NCBI GenBank assembly: GCA_958439155.1
Contig: CAUBUJ010000085.1
Span: 1 to 7,233 of the forward strand
Source: an uncultured Veillonellaceae bacterium
GTDB taxonomy: Bacteria > Bacillota > Negativicutes > Veillonellales > Dialisteraceae
Direction: 5' to 3'
DNA length: 7,233 nucleotides
In this document: positions 1 through 5,683 of the stretch, piece after piece
How positions within the stretch are numbered: the stretch's first letter is position 1
Layout: each line of letters opens with the position of its first letter
Notes under the pieces: generated by a model
Told to the model about the DNA's origin: nothing
Databases searched by the model: none
What the model saw: only the letters and a program-made list of their open reading frames with translations
Program-made: the position numbers and the translations under genes

Positions 1-376
1 TGAGAGCCGCTTCCACCGCGGAGGACCCATTGTCGCAGAAGCTGAACCGGGTAAGGCCCGCCGGCAGGAGAGGCTCCAGTTCCTCACAGAGACGGATCGC
101 CGGCTTGTGGGAAAAATTGGCGAAAATCACATGCTCCAGCTGGTCCACCTGCTCCTTGATGGCTTCATTGATTTCCCGATTGGTATGGCCCAGGAGGTTG
201 CACCACCAGGAGCTGATGATGTCCAGGTATTCTTTGCCATTTACGTCATACAGGTACATGCCCTTTGCGTGATCAATGACGGGAGCGGGAAAAACTTCCG
301 CGTCCTTCATCTGCTGCGCCGGATGCCATATATATTTTTCATCCTCTTTTTGCCAGTCGATCTGTTCTTCGCTCAT
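1..376 (-). CDS. bioA: Adenosylmethionine-8-amino-7-oxononanoate aminotransferase (BioA), N-terminal part, cut by window edge
   Basis: This enzyme is a PLP-dependent class III aminotransferase of biotin synthesis that converts KAPA to DAPA in the cytosol. Only the first 125 residues are in the window. Family marks seen are W17-H18-P19 near the N-terminus, the S55-S56-W57-W58 substrate-pocket motif, and D115-N116-G117-S118-S119, which matches the phosphate-binding DSGS segment of E. coli BioA. The residue after WHP is Ala20, where E. coli has the substrate-contacting Tyr17; other branches also vary here. The start is set by AGGAGG at 381-386, four bases before the ATG. It is the third gene of the bioY-bioD-bioA unit, 62 bases after bioD. 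A short GC hairpin (391-405, stem GCCGG/CCGGC) sits just ahead of the ribosome binding site. The amino donor (SAM or lysine) cannot be decided from this fragment. Identity is confident from the combination of motifs and operon context. Confidence 0.95.
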   Translation of the reverse strand, partial: MSEEQIDWQKEDEKYIWHPAQQMKDAEVFPAPVIDHAKGMYLYDVNGKEYLDIISSWWCNLLGHTNREINEAIKEQVDQLEHVIFANFSHKPAIRLCEELEPLLPAGLTRFSFCDNGSSAVEAAL

Positions 377-438
377 AGGTCCTCCTTCATGCCGGCTGCC
401 CCGGCTTTCCTTCTGCTCTGCGGGCTATTCCCCAGTCC

Positions 439-1113
439 TTACACATTTCCATAGAGAGACGCCAGAAGCGCCGGGTCCGCGTCCAGCACTTTGTCTCCTT
501 TTTTCACTTTCGCCAGCACCGGAAGATGGGTCATTTCCTCGATCATCTTCACATTGTCTTCTTCCATGACGCCGCCTTTCCAGTTGTTCAGGAGGAAGCC
601 CTTCACTGGAAGGTCATGGGCTTTCATGTAAAACGCGGTGAGCACCGCCGCATTGATCGTGCCGAGGCCGGCATCCGCCACGATCAGGGACGGCAGATGG
701 AGCCAGTGAATGATGTCTTCCAGGTAGAACACCGCTTTTTCATCGTGGCGGATCGGGCATAGAATGCCGCCGCTTCCTTCCATGGTGACGTATGGAAAAG
801 CCGCGGTGACCCGCTGCCACGCTTTCAGAATGACTTCTTTCTCCACAGGATGCCCTTCGAGGCGCGCCGCCAGGTGAGGCGAGACGGCAGTTTTGTACAA
901 ATAAGACAGAAGCATATCTTCAGGCTCACCGATGGCGGCATAGCGGTTCACAAATCCTGCGTCGCTTTCTGCGGCCGAATCGGCGCCGCTGATGGCCGCT
1001 TTGTAGTAGCCCGTGTTGTACCCGTTGTCACGAAGGGTCTTCACGAGAAGCGCCGTCACATAGGTCTTGCCGATATCCGTGCCTGTCCCTGTAATAAATA
1101 GTCCTTTCCCCAT
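439..1113 (-). CDS. bioD: ATP-dependent dethiobiotin synthetase BioD
   Basis: BioD closes the ureido ring of dethiobiotin from DAPA, CO2 and ATP in the cytosol, the penultimate step of biotin synthesis. The 224-residue product has the usual family length. It opens with a P-loop GTGTDIGKT at residues 9-17 (Lys16). Lys38 in YYKAAISG matches the conserved KP-x-x-SG substrate lysine region, although the usual Pro is Ala. Other family segments are VSPHLAAR (77-84), the acidic EGSGG loop at 112-116 (EGAGG in E. coli), ADAGLGTINAAVLT around 146-159, and the nucleotide-base contact LLNNW around 174-178. The start has GAGGA a few bases upstream. It lies 43 bases after bioY and 62 bases before bioA on the same strand, so co-transcription is very likely. 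No key residue appears to be missing. Confidence 0.97.
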   Translation of the reverse strand: MGKGLFITGTGTDIGKTYVTALLVKTLRDNGYNTGYYKAAISGADSAAESDAGFVNRYAAIGEPEDMLLSYLYKTAVSPHLAARLEGHPVEKEVILKAWQRVTAAFPYVTMEGSGGILCPIRHDEKAVFYLEDIIHWLHLPSLIVADAGLGTINAAVLTAFYMKAHDLPVKGFLLNNWKGGVMEEDNVKMIEEMTHLPVLAKVKKGDKVLDADPALLASLYGNV

Positions 1114-1156
1114 GATTGTCCTCTTTTCTTTTTATTTTCTTCTGAAACCAGTCCAG

Positions 1157-1723
1157 TCAGTCCAGACTGGCAATGCCTTCCCGGAGAATCCGCCGGCCAA
1201 TGACAGCGGCGAGCACGCAGAGCGCTATATCTCCCGGTACGGCGAGGATGAAGCAGTACAGCACCACCGGCCAGATGCCGATGGGGGTGCCCAGGTAGAA
1301 ATTGTTGATGATGTACACATAGACCATGCCGAAAAGGTACACCACAAGAAGGCCCGCGAAGTCCGCCAGAAGGAGCCGCCCCATTGTCGGCGCCCCGCCT
1401 TCCCGGATGCGCCCGGTGAGCCACGCGCCGGCGACGAATCCAATGAGGTAACCAAAGGTCGGCTGAAAAATATAGGAAGGCCCGCCCCCTTCTGTAAAGA
1501 CCGGTACGCCTGCCAGGCCGAGGAGCACGTAAAGCAGGATGGAAAGCGCGCCCCGGCGGCTCCCGAGAATGAGCCCTGCCAGTGTGGTAAACAATAGCTG
1601 CAGCGTGAAGGGACATACCGGGACAGGCACCCGTATGAAAGCTCCCACCGCTGTCATCGCTGTAAACAATGCAAAAAGGACCATTTCCCTGGTCCTTCCC
1701 TGTGTGACCGCCGCTTCTCTCAT
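1157..1723 (-). CDS. bioY: Biotin transporter BioY (ECF S component)
   Basis: BioY is the membrane-embedded substrate-binding component of biotin uptake. It works alone or with the shared EcfA/A'/T energising module, which is not encoded in this window. The 188-residue product is almost entirely hydrophobic, with about six membrane segments. Family motifs are PVCPFTLQ (35-42), GLAGVPVF (69-76), a GGG turn (79-81) and PTFGYLIGF (88-96). The C-terminal PGD motif is present at 163-165, but the position three residues after the Asp, usually Lys, is Leu168. That lysine is reported as functionally important in other BioY proteins, so its absence is notable. The start is supported by a modest GAGG-type site about eight bases upstream and by the promoter at 1759-1787. 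It is the first gene of the bioY-bioD-bioA operon. Confidence 0.95.
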   Translation of the reverse strand: MREAAVTQGRTREMVLFALFTAMTAVGAFIRVPVPVCPFTLQLLFTTLAGLILGSRRGALSILLYVLLGLAGVPVFTEGGGPSYIFQPTFGYLIGFVAGAWLTGRIREGGAPTMGRLLLADFAGLLVVYLFGMVYVYIINNFYLGTPIGIWPVVLYCFILAVPGDIALCVLAAVIGRRILREGIASLD

Positions 1724-1758
1724 GAAACACTGCCTCTTTTCTTTGTGATGTCCTTTTT

Positions 1759-1787
1759 ACTATATATCAACTTATAATTATAGTCAA
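1759..1787 (-). promoter_or_regulatory. Sigma-A-type promoter of the bioYDA operon
   Basis: Read on the minus strand, -35 TTGACT (1782-1787) and -10 TATAGT (1759-1764) are separated by exactly 17 bases, each one mismatch from consensus. Transcription should start near 1752, giving a leader of about 28 bases before the bioY ATG. The stretch is AT-rich against a GC-rich background, as expected for a promoter. Confidence 0.8.
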
Positions 1788-1794
1788 CATTGAC
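1765..1794. promoter_or_regulatory. Candidate operator overlapping the bioY -35: repeated TCAAC half-sites
   Basis: On the plus strand TCAAC occurs at 1767-1771 and again at 1784-1788, a 17-base period. GTCAA (1783-1787) and TTGAC (1790-1794) form a perfect inverted repeat around two bases. The cluster covers the -35 and spacer, where a repressor would act. It does not clearly match the textbook BirA operator (TTGTTAAC arms about 15 bases apart), so the binding protein is open: a diverged BirA, or the neighbouring MocR-type regulator. The half-sites also partly reflect the -35 sequence itself, so this remains tentative. Confidence 0.4.
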
Positions 1795-1903
1795 ATTTGA
1801 AGAAGTTTACTTTATGGAAATGGGGTACAGTGCGTCATAGGCTGGGGACTGGGCTGTCATGCTCCAAGATTGCCGATTCTGCCTCATTTGCGGTGTGGCC
1901 CGC

Positions 1904-1924
1904 GGTCTGGGGTCTGGAGTCTGG
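1904..1924. repeat. Three tandem heptamers (GGTCTGG-like)
   Basis: GGTCTGG at 1904-1910, GGTCTGG at 1911-1917 and AGTCTGG at 1918-1924 stand head to tail. The run is short, so slippage or a repeat-element tail are both possible origins. Confidence 0.75.
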
Positions 1925-1942
1925 ATAGGGAAGCGGAAGAAC

Positions 1943-1982
1943 TTTTATAAAATTGCCGCCGCCCATTTTATAAAAGGCGGCG
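1943..1982. repeat. Double TTTTATAAAA palindrome with GC-rich hairpin
   Basis: The perfect palindrome TTTTATAAAA occurs at 1943-1952 and 1966-1975. The second copy lies inside a hairpin with arms CGCCGCC (1957-1963) and GGCGGCG (1976-1982). On the minus strand the stem is followed by a T-containing stretch from the first palindrome, so it could weakly terminate leftward transcription, but no gene is known to feed it. It could equally be a protein-binding site or the core of an interspersed repeat. Confidence 0.6.
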
Positions 1983-2086
1983 TACCACCGCTCTACGCTC
2001 TGTGCTTTGCACCCCGCTCCCATGATGCGCCATCTGCCTTTGACCTCAGACGCCGGCACAACTCGTCTTGCCGCTCCCCAATAGGC

Positions 2087-2092
2087 TATAAT
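2087..2092 (+). promoter_or_regulatory. Likely -10 element of the MocR-type regulator gene
   Basis: A perfect TATAAT stands 38 bases before the chosen ATG. No good -35 lies 16-18 bases upstream (CGTCTT or GTCTTG at best), so the promoter may be weak or need an activator. The first in-frame ATG of the open frame (2091) overlaps this -10 and would lie upstream of the expected transcript start near 2099, which argues against using it. Confidence 0.5.
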
Positions 2093-2117
2093 GAAGAGAA
2101 ACCCCATTGTATTTTCC

Positions 2118-2123
2118 AAGGAG
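2118..2123 (+). promoter_or_regulatory. Ribosome binding site that fixes the regulator start
   Basis: AAGGAG ends six bases before the ATG at 2130. The earlier in-frame ATG at 2091 has no comparable site, so 2130 is preferred. Confidence 0.8.
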
Positions 2124-2129
2124 CCCATT

Positions 2130-3533
2130 ATGCCTGACGAATTGTTCCGCCTTTTTTCTCCCCTCCGCCTCCGGCAGAGCACGTCCCCGCTGTACCTTGC
2201 GCTGTACCAGGAACTGGCCTCTATGATCCAGAAGAAGCAGCTCCTGCCCCAGTACCGGCTTCCTCCGGTGCGGCGGCTCGCATCCTTTCTTTCCATCAAT
2301 CCCGGCACGGTGGTGGCGGCCTACCGGGAACTGGAGCAGAATGGGTATATTCTGACCCGCCGGGGGAGCGGCAGCTATGTCGCAGACCGGGAAGGTTCTT
2401 CTTTTCCCATGCTCACCATCCAGGAGGAGGAGCAGGAACTGCCGGCGGGAGCGGTGGATCTCTCCCGCATCGCTATCGAGCCGTCCCTTTTCCCGACAGC
2501 GGCGCTTAAAGAAGTGATCAGCCGCATCATTGACAGAGACGGCGCTGCTTCCTTTTCCGCCGGGGACAGCCAGGGATACCTGCCTCTCCGCCAGGCCCTC
2601 GCGGAAGCCGCCGCTTTGGAAGGAATCGTGACCGACGCCGCCCATATCCAGATCGTATCCGGCTCCCAGCAGGGCATTGACCTGGCGGCGAAAGCTCTGC
2701 TCCGCCGGGGAAGCTTCGTCATCACCGAGCGGCCTTCCTATCCGGGAGCGCTCTCCCTTTTCCACGCGTGCGGCGCCAAAATCGCAGACCTCCCGCTCAC
2801 CCATGACGGCCTCGATCTGGACGCCCTGGAAAATCTGGTCGTCCGGTTCCGTCCGTCCCTTCTCTACGTGACGCCGGATATCCAGGCGCCGACAGGCATG
2901 ACCTATTCCATCCCGGTGAAGGCGCGGATTCTGGCACTGGCGCGGCGCTACGATTTCTATATTCTGGAAGACGACTACGCAAGCGGCCTTTTTTACGGCA
3001 CGGCCCCCAAAACCATGAAGGCTCTGGACAGCCATGACCGGGTGCTTTACCTCCGGAGTATTTCCTCTCTTTTCGCCGACGGGCTGCGCCTGGCCTTCCT
3101 CATCATGCCTGGAGCGCTTTCGGCGACGATCAGAAAAGTGAAATATCTCTCTGATATCGCCACAGCCGGCCTCACCCAGCGTGTACTCGATGTATACCTC
3201 CGGGACGGTCTCTGGGCGCCTTACGTGGAGAAAGTGCGCGCCCGGAGCGGGGAAAAGCTCCAGGACGCCCTCGCCGCGGCCCGGCTCGCTCCATCGGTCC
3301 AGGCAGCTGTCCCGAAAGGAGGACTTTCTCTCTGGCTCACCCTTCCTGAAGGAGTGAGCGCTTCCTCGGTGGTTGCTGCTGCAAGAAAAGAAGGGTTCCT
3401 CTTCCGGAGCGGCGCCCCATTCTACCCCCGGCAGGATCCGGACCGGCATATCCGGCTGAGCTTCGGCCAGGCAGCGGCGCCGGATCTGCGGCAGGCCTTT
3501 GCCCTTCTGGAAAAGCTGGTCTCCTCCACATAA
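2130..3533 (+). CDS. MocR/GabR-family transcriptional regulator lacking the PLP-binding lysine
   Basis: MocR proteins fuse a GntR-type winged helix to a fold-type I aminotransferase domain that senses PLP or an amine and controls nearby genes. With the start at 2130 the product is 467 residues, normal for the family. Residues about 20-84 form the winged helix, including LPPVRRLA, the recognition-helix stretch TVVAAYRELE, and RRGSGSYV. Residues about 110-465 form the aminotransferase-like domain with IVSGSQQGIDL (175-185), RPSYPGA (201-207), QAPTG (252-256), EDDY (280-283) and a late arginine in HIRLSFG (440-446). The Schiff-base lysine, Lys in the family motif SFSK-x-L-x-P-G-x-R, is replaced: the aligned segment is RSISSLFADGLR with Ser313 in the lysine position, and the preceding Gly and following Pro are also changed. 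Covalent PLP binding therefore looks lost. The gene is divergent from bioYDA, so a role in biotin or PLP-enzyme control is possible but unproven. Confidence 0.92.
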   Translation: MPDELFRLFSPLRLRQSTSPLYLALYQELASMIQKKQLLPQYRLPPVRRLASFLSINPGTVVAAYRELEQNGYILTRRGSGSYVADREGSSFPMLTIQEEEQELPAGAVDLSRIAIEPSLFPTAALKEVISRIIDRDGAASFSAGDSQGYLPLRQALAEAAALEGIVTDAAHIQIVSGSQQGIDLAAKALLRRGSFVITERPSYPGALSLFHACGAKIADLPLTHDGLDLDALENLVVRFRPSLLYVTPDIQAPTGMTYSIPVKARILALARRYDFYILEDDYASGLFYGTAPKTMKALDSHDRVLYLRSISSLFADGLRLAFLIMPGALSATIRKVKYLSDIATAGLTQRVLDVYLRDGLWAPYVEKVRARSGEKLQDALAAARLAPSVQAAVPKGGLSLWLTLPEGVSASSVVAAARKEGFLFRSGAPFYPRQDPDRHIRLSFGQAAAPDLRQAFALLEKLVSST

Positions 3534-3570
3534 AAACGCCCCATCCCGTTTTGTACAGGATGGGGTTTTT
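3532..3570. terminator. Bidirectional intrinsic terminator
   Basis: An eight-base-pair perfect stem CCCCATCC (3539-3546) / GGATGGGG (3558-3565) is followed by five T on the plus strand. It is preceded by five A (3532-3536), which become a T-run on the minus strand. It should end the regulator transcript rightward and the small membrane-protein transcript leftward, separating two convergent units. Confidence 0.92.
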
Positions 3571-3590
3571 CAGCGGCCGCTTCATGTATT

Positions 3591-4091
3591 TCACCGCCTT
3601 TTCATGCGCCGCTCCAAATAGTCTGACGCTTCCGTATGGACCCGACCAGGGCAGCGCGCGCTGAGCTCGTCCCAGAAAGATTCCGCTTCTTTCAAGAGAA
3701 ATACCTCCCGCCGGCCCTCTTCGCATACAGTCAGGGCGTACATGGGCCGCCGGTCTGTTCTGCTGCAGAGACGCACCGCGCCGGGTGCCGCTTTCTTTAC
3801 GGGATGGACACTTTCTACCGCCTCATAAGGAATGCGTTTTTCCTCTCCGCCAAAAGACTTTCGCCCGGACAGAACCAGTGCCTTTTCTTCGAAACGGTGC
3901 CCTTCATGATTCCGGATCCAATAAAGAAAGAGAACCCACAGCAACGCCTGCGCTGCCAGATCTTCCCAGTACCATACATGGTAAAGCGCGAGCCGAAGAA
4001 TCGTGATCCCCGCATAGACGAAGAGCGCCGCTCCTGCAATGGAGGCGCTCTGGAAATACACGGTTCCTCCTTTTTTCTTTGTTTTAGTCAT
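3591..4091 (-). CDS. Small membrane protein with two N-terminal helices and a PH-like cytosolic tail (hypothetical)
   Basis: I do not recognise this as a named gene. The product is 166 residues from the start at 4091; the ATG at 4094 is only one base from the AGGAGG (4096-4101), while 4091 leaves four, the same spacing as bioA. After a lysine-rich N-terminus there are two hydrophobic segments (about residues 15-37 and 43-59) with a WYWED turn between them. The remaining roughly 100 residues are polar and beta-rich; the segment RIPYEAVESV near 86-95 recalls bacterial PH-like domains that follow two-helix anchors. The C-terminus is basic (ERRMKRR). Topology with the tail inside the cell is likely. 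The gene stands alone between two terminators behind a promoter with a palindrome over its -35. No enzymatic motif is visible and function is unknown. Confidence 0.75.
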   Translation of the reverse strand: MTKTKKKGGTVYFQSASIAGAALFVYAGITILRLALYHVWYWEDLAAQALLWVLFLYWIRNHEGHRFEEKALVLSGRKSFGGEEKRIPYEAVESVHPVKKAAPGAVRLCSRTDRRPMYALTVCEEGRREVFLLKEAESFWDELSARCPGRVHTEASDYLERRMKRR

Positions 4092-4108
4092 CATGCCTCC
4101 TTTTTCTC

Positions 4109-4137
4109 ATTGTATCATAAGAATTTTTTCGTGAGCA
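4109..4137 (-). promoter_or_regulatory. Candidate promoter of the small membrane protein gene
   Basis: On the minus strand a -10 TACAAT (4109-4114) lies 17 bases from a weak -35 TGCTCA (4132-4137). An overlapping TATGAT (4114-4119) is an alternative -10. The weak -35 falls inside the palindrome at 4128-4141, which suggests regulation at this site. The transcript would start near 4102, at the edge of the ribosome binding site, so the leader would be very short. Confidence 0.45.
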
Positions 4138-4159
4138 CGAATTTTTTCGTAAACACAAA
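4121..4159. repeat. Two-copy 18-base tandem repeat with internal palindrome, candidate operator
   Basis: GAATTTTTTCGT occurs identically at 4121-4132 and 4139-4150, a period of 18 bases. The similarity runs on for nine more bases: the copies match at 18 of 21 positions. Within it TTCGTG (4128-4133) and CACGAA (4136-4141) form a perfect inverted repeat around two bases. The cluster lies over the -35 region of the leftward gene and next to the terminator of the gene behind it. Confidence 0.7.
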
Positions 4160-4160
4160 G

Positions 4161-4188
4161 ATGCCGCGTCCCCAATGGAACGCGGCAT
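4161..4188 (-). terminator. Intrinsic terminator of the first YkvI-like gene
   Basis: On the minus strand an eight-base perfect stem ATGCCGCG/CGCGGCAT extends inward by TTCC/GGGA (one G-U pair) to about 12 base pairs with a four-base loop. It is followed by CTTTGTGTTT. It lies about 46 bases after the stop at 4235. The T-tract is imperfect, so some read-through into the small membrane-protein gene is possible. Confidence 0.8.
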
Positions 4189-4234
4189 TTGGATTTCGCA
4201 GATGCTTCACAGAGGGAAGAGAAAACATTTTCCC

Positions 4235-5404
4235 TTACTTATTCACCACTGCCTGAGGTACCGTTTCCTTATCCTCCACTTTCTTGAAGAAAATTTTATA
4301 AACACCTACCGTGAGGAGCGGCACCAGGAAGAGGAGAATAAACATGTATGCCAGGATGGTATAGGCCTTCGCTACGAGGGCGATGATGCCGAACTTGGAG
4401 AAAGCGATAGACACGATGAGAATGCCTACGGTAATGGCAGCCTTCTTCGCTCTCGTCAGTGGAATTTTCCCGCTTTCTTCCCGGCCTTTTTCGATACGCT
4501 CAATCATGGCGTGAATGACGCCGGTCGCCGTTTCAATGAGGGTCCAGCCCATGACAATGCCGAACATGACCATCATCCAGCCGGGCGCGCCGCTGGCTGT
4601 CATCATCATGACCCACGGCACGGGAGCGCCGTTGATCTCCGCGCTGGGATAGAAGCCCATAATGGCAAAGTACGTAAGGAACCAGGGAAGCGTCATGAGA
4701 AGGCCTGCGATAACGCCGGAAATCATAGACTGCTTCCGGCTTTCCTGCCGGCGGATAGAGAAGAACGACGCAGGGAATACGATCAGGTTGTAAGCGATGT
4801 AGAGAATGCCCGTCCAGAGCGCAAGCGGCACGGTGGCATCAGGCGTATAGGAAATATCCTGTGCCGCGAAGACCCGTTCAATATTTCCCGTATGGGAGGA
4901 AATGACTAGAACGGAAAAGCAGATATACCCCACATAGAGGGCGATCGTGCCGAAGGTTTCAAAGTAGGAAATAATGTTGGCGCCGTAGAAATTGAGAATG
5001 CCCACCACGATGGTGATACCGATGACGCCCACCCAGTAATTGAGTCCGGTCATCTCTTCCACGATGGACCCGGTCGCTGAAGACATAATGGCGATGACGA
5101 TGATCATGAAAATGGTGTACACCACGTCAAAGACCCGGTAGAGCGGTCCCGCGATGGACCGGATAAAAGATTTGAAATCATAGAGCTTGTACATGCGGAT
5201 AAGCTCAAAGCTCAAAGCGCTCACAATGGCAAATCCAATAAAGGTAGCCACGCCGGACCACCAGCCGAGCGCGCCGAATTTGCCGCCGTACTCCACAATT
5301 TCCCGGCCTGTGGCGTATCCGCCGCCAATCAGGACCGACTGGAGAATAATGCCGGGCAGCAGGTACTTCCCAAGCGCTCCGTCAAACATCCCTTTTCCAT
5401 TCAT
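4235..5404 (-). CDS. YkvI-like multi-pass membrane protein, copy A (probable amino-acid-type carrier)
   Basis: The 389-residue product is a hydrophobic protein with about ten membrane helices, matching the uncharacterised YkvI family, which is distantly related to LeuT-fold transporters. The diagnostic stretch is GGGYATGRE at residues 27-35 in the first helix, comparable to GxGFASGQE of B. subtilis YkvI and likely the broken-helix substrate region. A charged loop IRRQE follows the sixth helix or so, and GWTLIETATG with MIERIE marks a later conserved helix and loop. The C-terminus is short, charged and cytosolic. AAGGGGGG (5411-5418) precedes the ATG by six bases. It is a close paralogue (about 78% identity by eye) of the gene immediately upstream, but has its own promoter and terminator. 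The transported substrate is unknown; an amino acid or related amine is an inference from the neighbouring aminotransferase and the fold. Confidence 0.85.
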   Translation of the reverse strand: MNGKGMFDGALGKYLLPGIILQSVLIGGGYATGREIVEYGGKFGALGWWSGVATFIGFAIVSALSFELIRMYKLYDFKSFIRSIAGPLYRVFDVVYTIFMIIVIAIMSSATGSIVEEMTGLNYWVGVIGITIVVGILNFYGANIISYFETFGTIALYVGYICFSVLVISSHTGNIERVFAAQDISYTPDATVPLALWTGILYIAYNLIVFPASFFSIRRQESRKQSMISGVIAGLLMTLPWFLTYFAIMGFYPSAEINGAPVPWVMMMTASGAPGWMMVMFGIVMGWTLIETATGVIHAMIERIEKGREESGKIPLTRAKKAAITVGILIVSIAFSKFGIIALVAKAYTILAYMFILLFLVPLLTVGVYKIFFKKVEDKETVPQAVVNK

Positions 5405-5503
5405 GTGAATCCCCCCTTATCCAACGGTGAGGAAAAGAAAAGCCCCCTATTCTCAGGCAGGCGTCTTCGCTGTGATTCTTTTCTCTCGTTGTTCTTGACT
5501 CAT

Positions 5504-5533
5504 AGTTTACACAATGACTCCTTCCTATGTCAA
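5504..5533 (-). promoter_or_regulatory. Candidate promoter of YkvI-like copy A
   Basis: On the minus strand a perfect -35 TTGACA (5528-5533) is followed after 18 bases by TAAACT (5504-5509), four of six -10 matches. The leader would be about 90 bases. A perfect TATAAT (5556-5561) further upstream has only a poor -35 (CTTCCA) and may be a second start. The region from 5405 to 5631 has no gene. Confidence 0.55.
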
Positions 5534-5631
5534 CGAAAGAATCATAGAACGATGCATTATAGTCATTCATAATTGGAATGGAAGAAACAGTTTTTTCCTA
5601 TGCCCTGCGAAAGAAATTTCGGAAAGGCAGC

Positions 5632-5662
5632 AAAAAAGACCGCCCGTGAGGAGGCAGTCTTT
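5632..5662 (-). terminator. Intrinsic terminator of YkvI-like copy B
   Basis: On the minus strand AAAGACTGCC pairs with GGCGGTCTTT (one G-U pair, ten base pairs, eight-base loop), and the T-run totals six. It stands about 20 bases after the stop at 5684. It separates copy B from copy A, so the two paralogues are probably distinct transcription units. Confidence 0.9.
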
Positions 5663-5683
5663 CTTGAAAGCAGACTCTATTCT

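Larger units (their letters stand above)
1795..2086. other. Gene-poor divergent intergenic stretch, possible dispersed repeat
   Basis: About 290 bases between the bioY promoter and the regulator's -10 hold no convincing gene. Open frames exist on both strands here but lack ribosome binding sites and recognisable protein character. The segment from about 1835 to 2060 holds three tandem heptamers (1904-1924), two copies of the palindrome TTTTATAAAA with a GC hairpin (1943-1982), and two copies of CCGCTCCC (2014-2021 and 2071-2078). The mixture resembles a dispersed intergenic repeat element rather than a simple promoter region, but copy number cannot be judged from one window. Confidence 0.4.

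Noticed and set aside
374..390. A five-codon open frame (MKEDL) whose stop overlaps the bioA ATG
   Set aside because: It has no ribosome site of its own and contains the bioA Shine-Dalgarno sequence; the ATGA overlap is most likely chance.
1056..1730. A 224-residue minus-strand frame over bioY
   Set aside because: It is out of frame with bioY and overlaps it almost fully, with none of the membrane character or motifs that the bioY frame has.
2091..2129. Upstream in-frame start of the MocR-type gene at 2091
   Set aside because: The ATG overlaps the TATAAT element and would precede the transcript start; the ATG at 2130 has a proper AAGGAG site.
1859..2137. A 92-residue plus-strand frame and an overlapping minus-strand frame (1835-2308) in the intergenic stretch
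   Set aside because: There is no ribosome binding site, the sequence is not protein-like, and they overlap the regulator promoter and N-terminus. They are better explained as repeat-like non-coding DNA.
2046..3449. A 467-residue minus-strand open frame opposite the MocR-type gene
   Set aside because: It is an antisense shadow of a well-supported gene, with arginine/glycine-rich low-information sequence and no start signals.
5405..5503. Possible attenuator or riboswitch in the leader of YkvI-like copy A
   Set aside because: Only a weak distant pairing (AGAAAAG with CTTTTCT) was found. There is no compact stem with a T-run and no recognisable riboswitch core.
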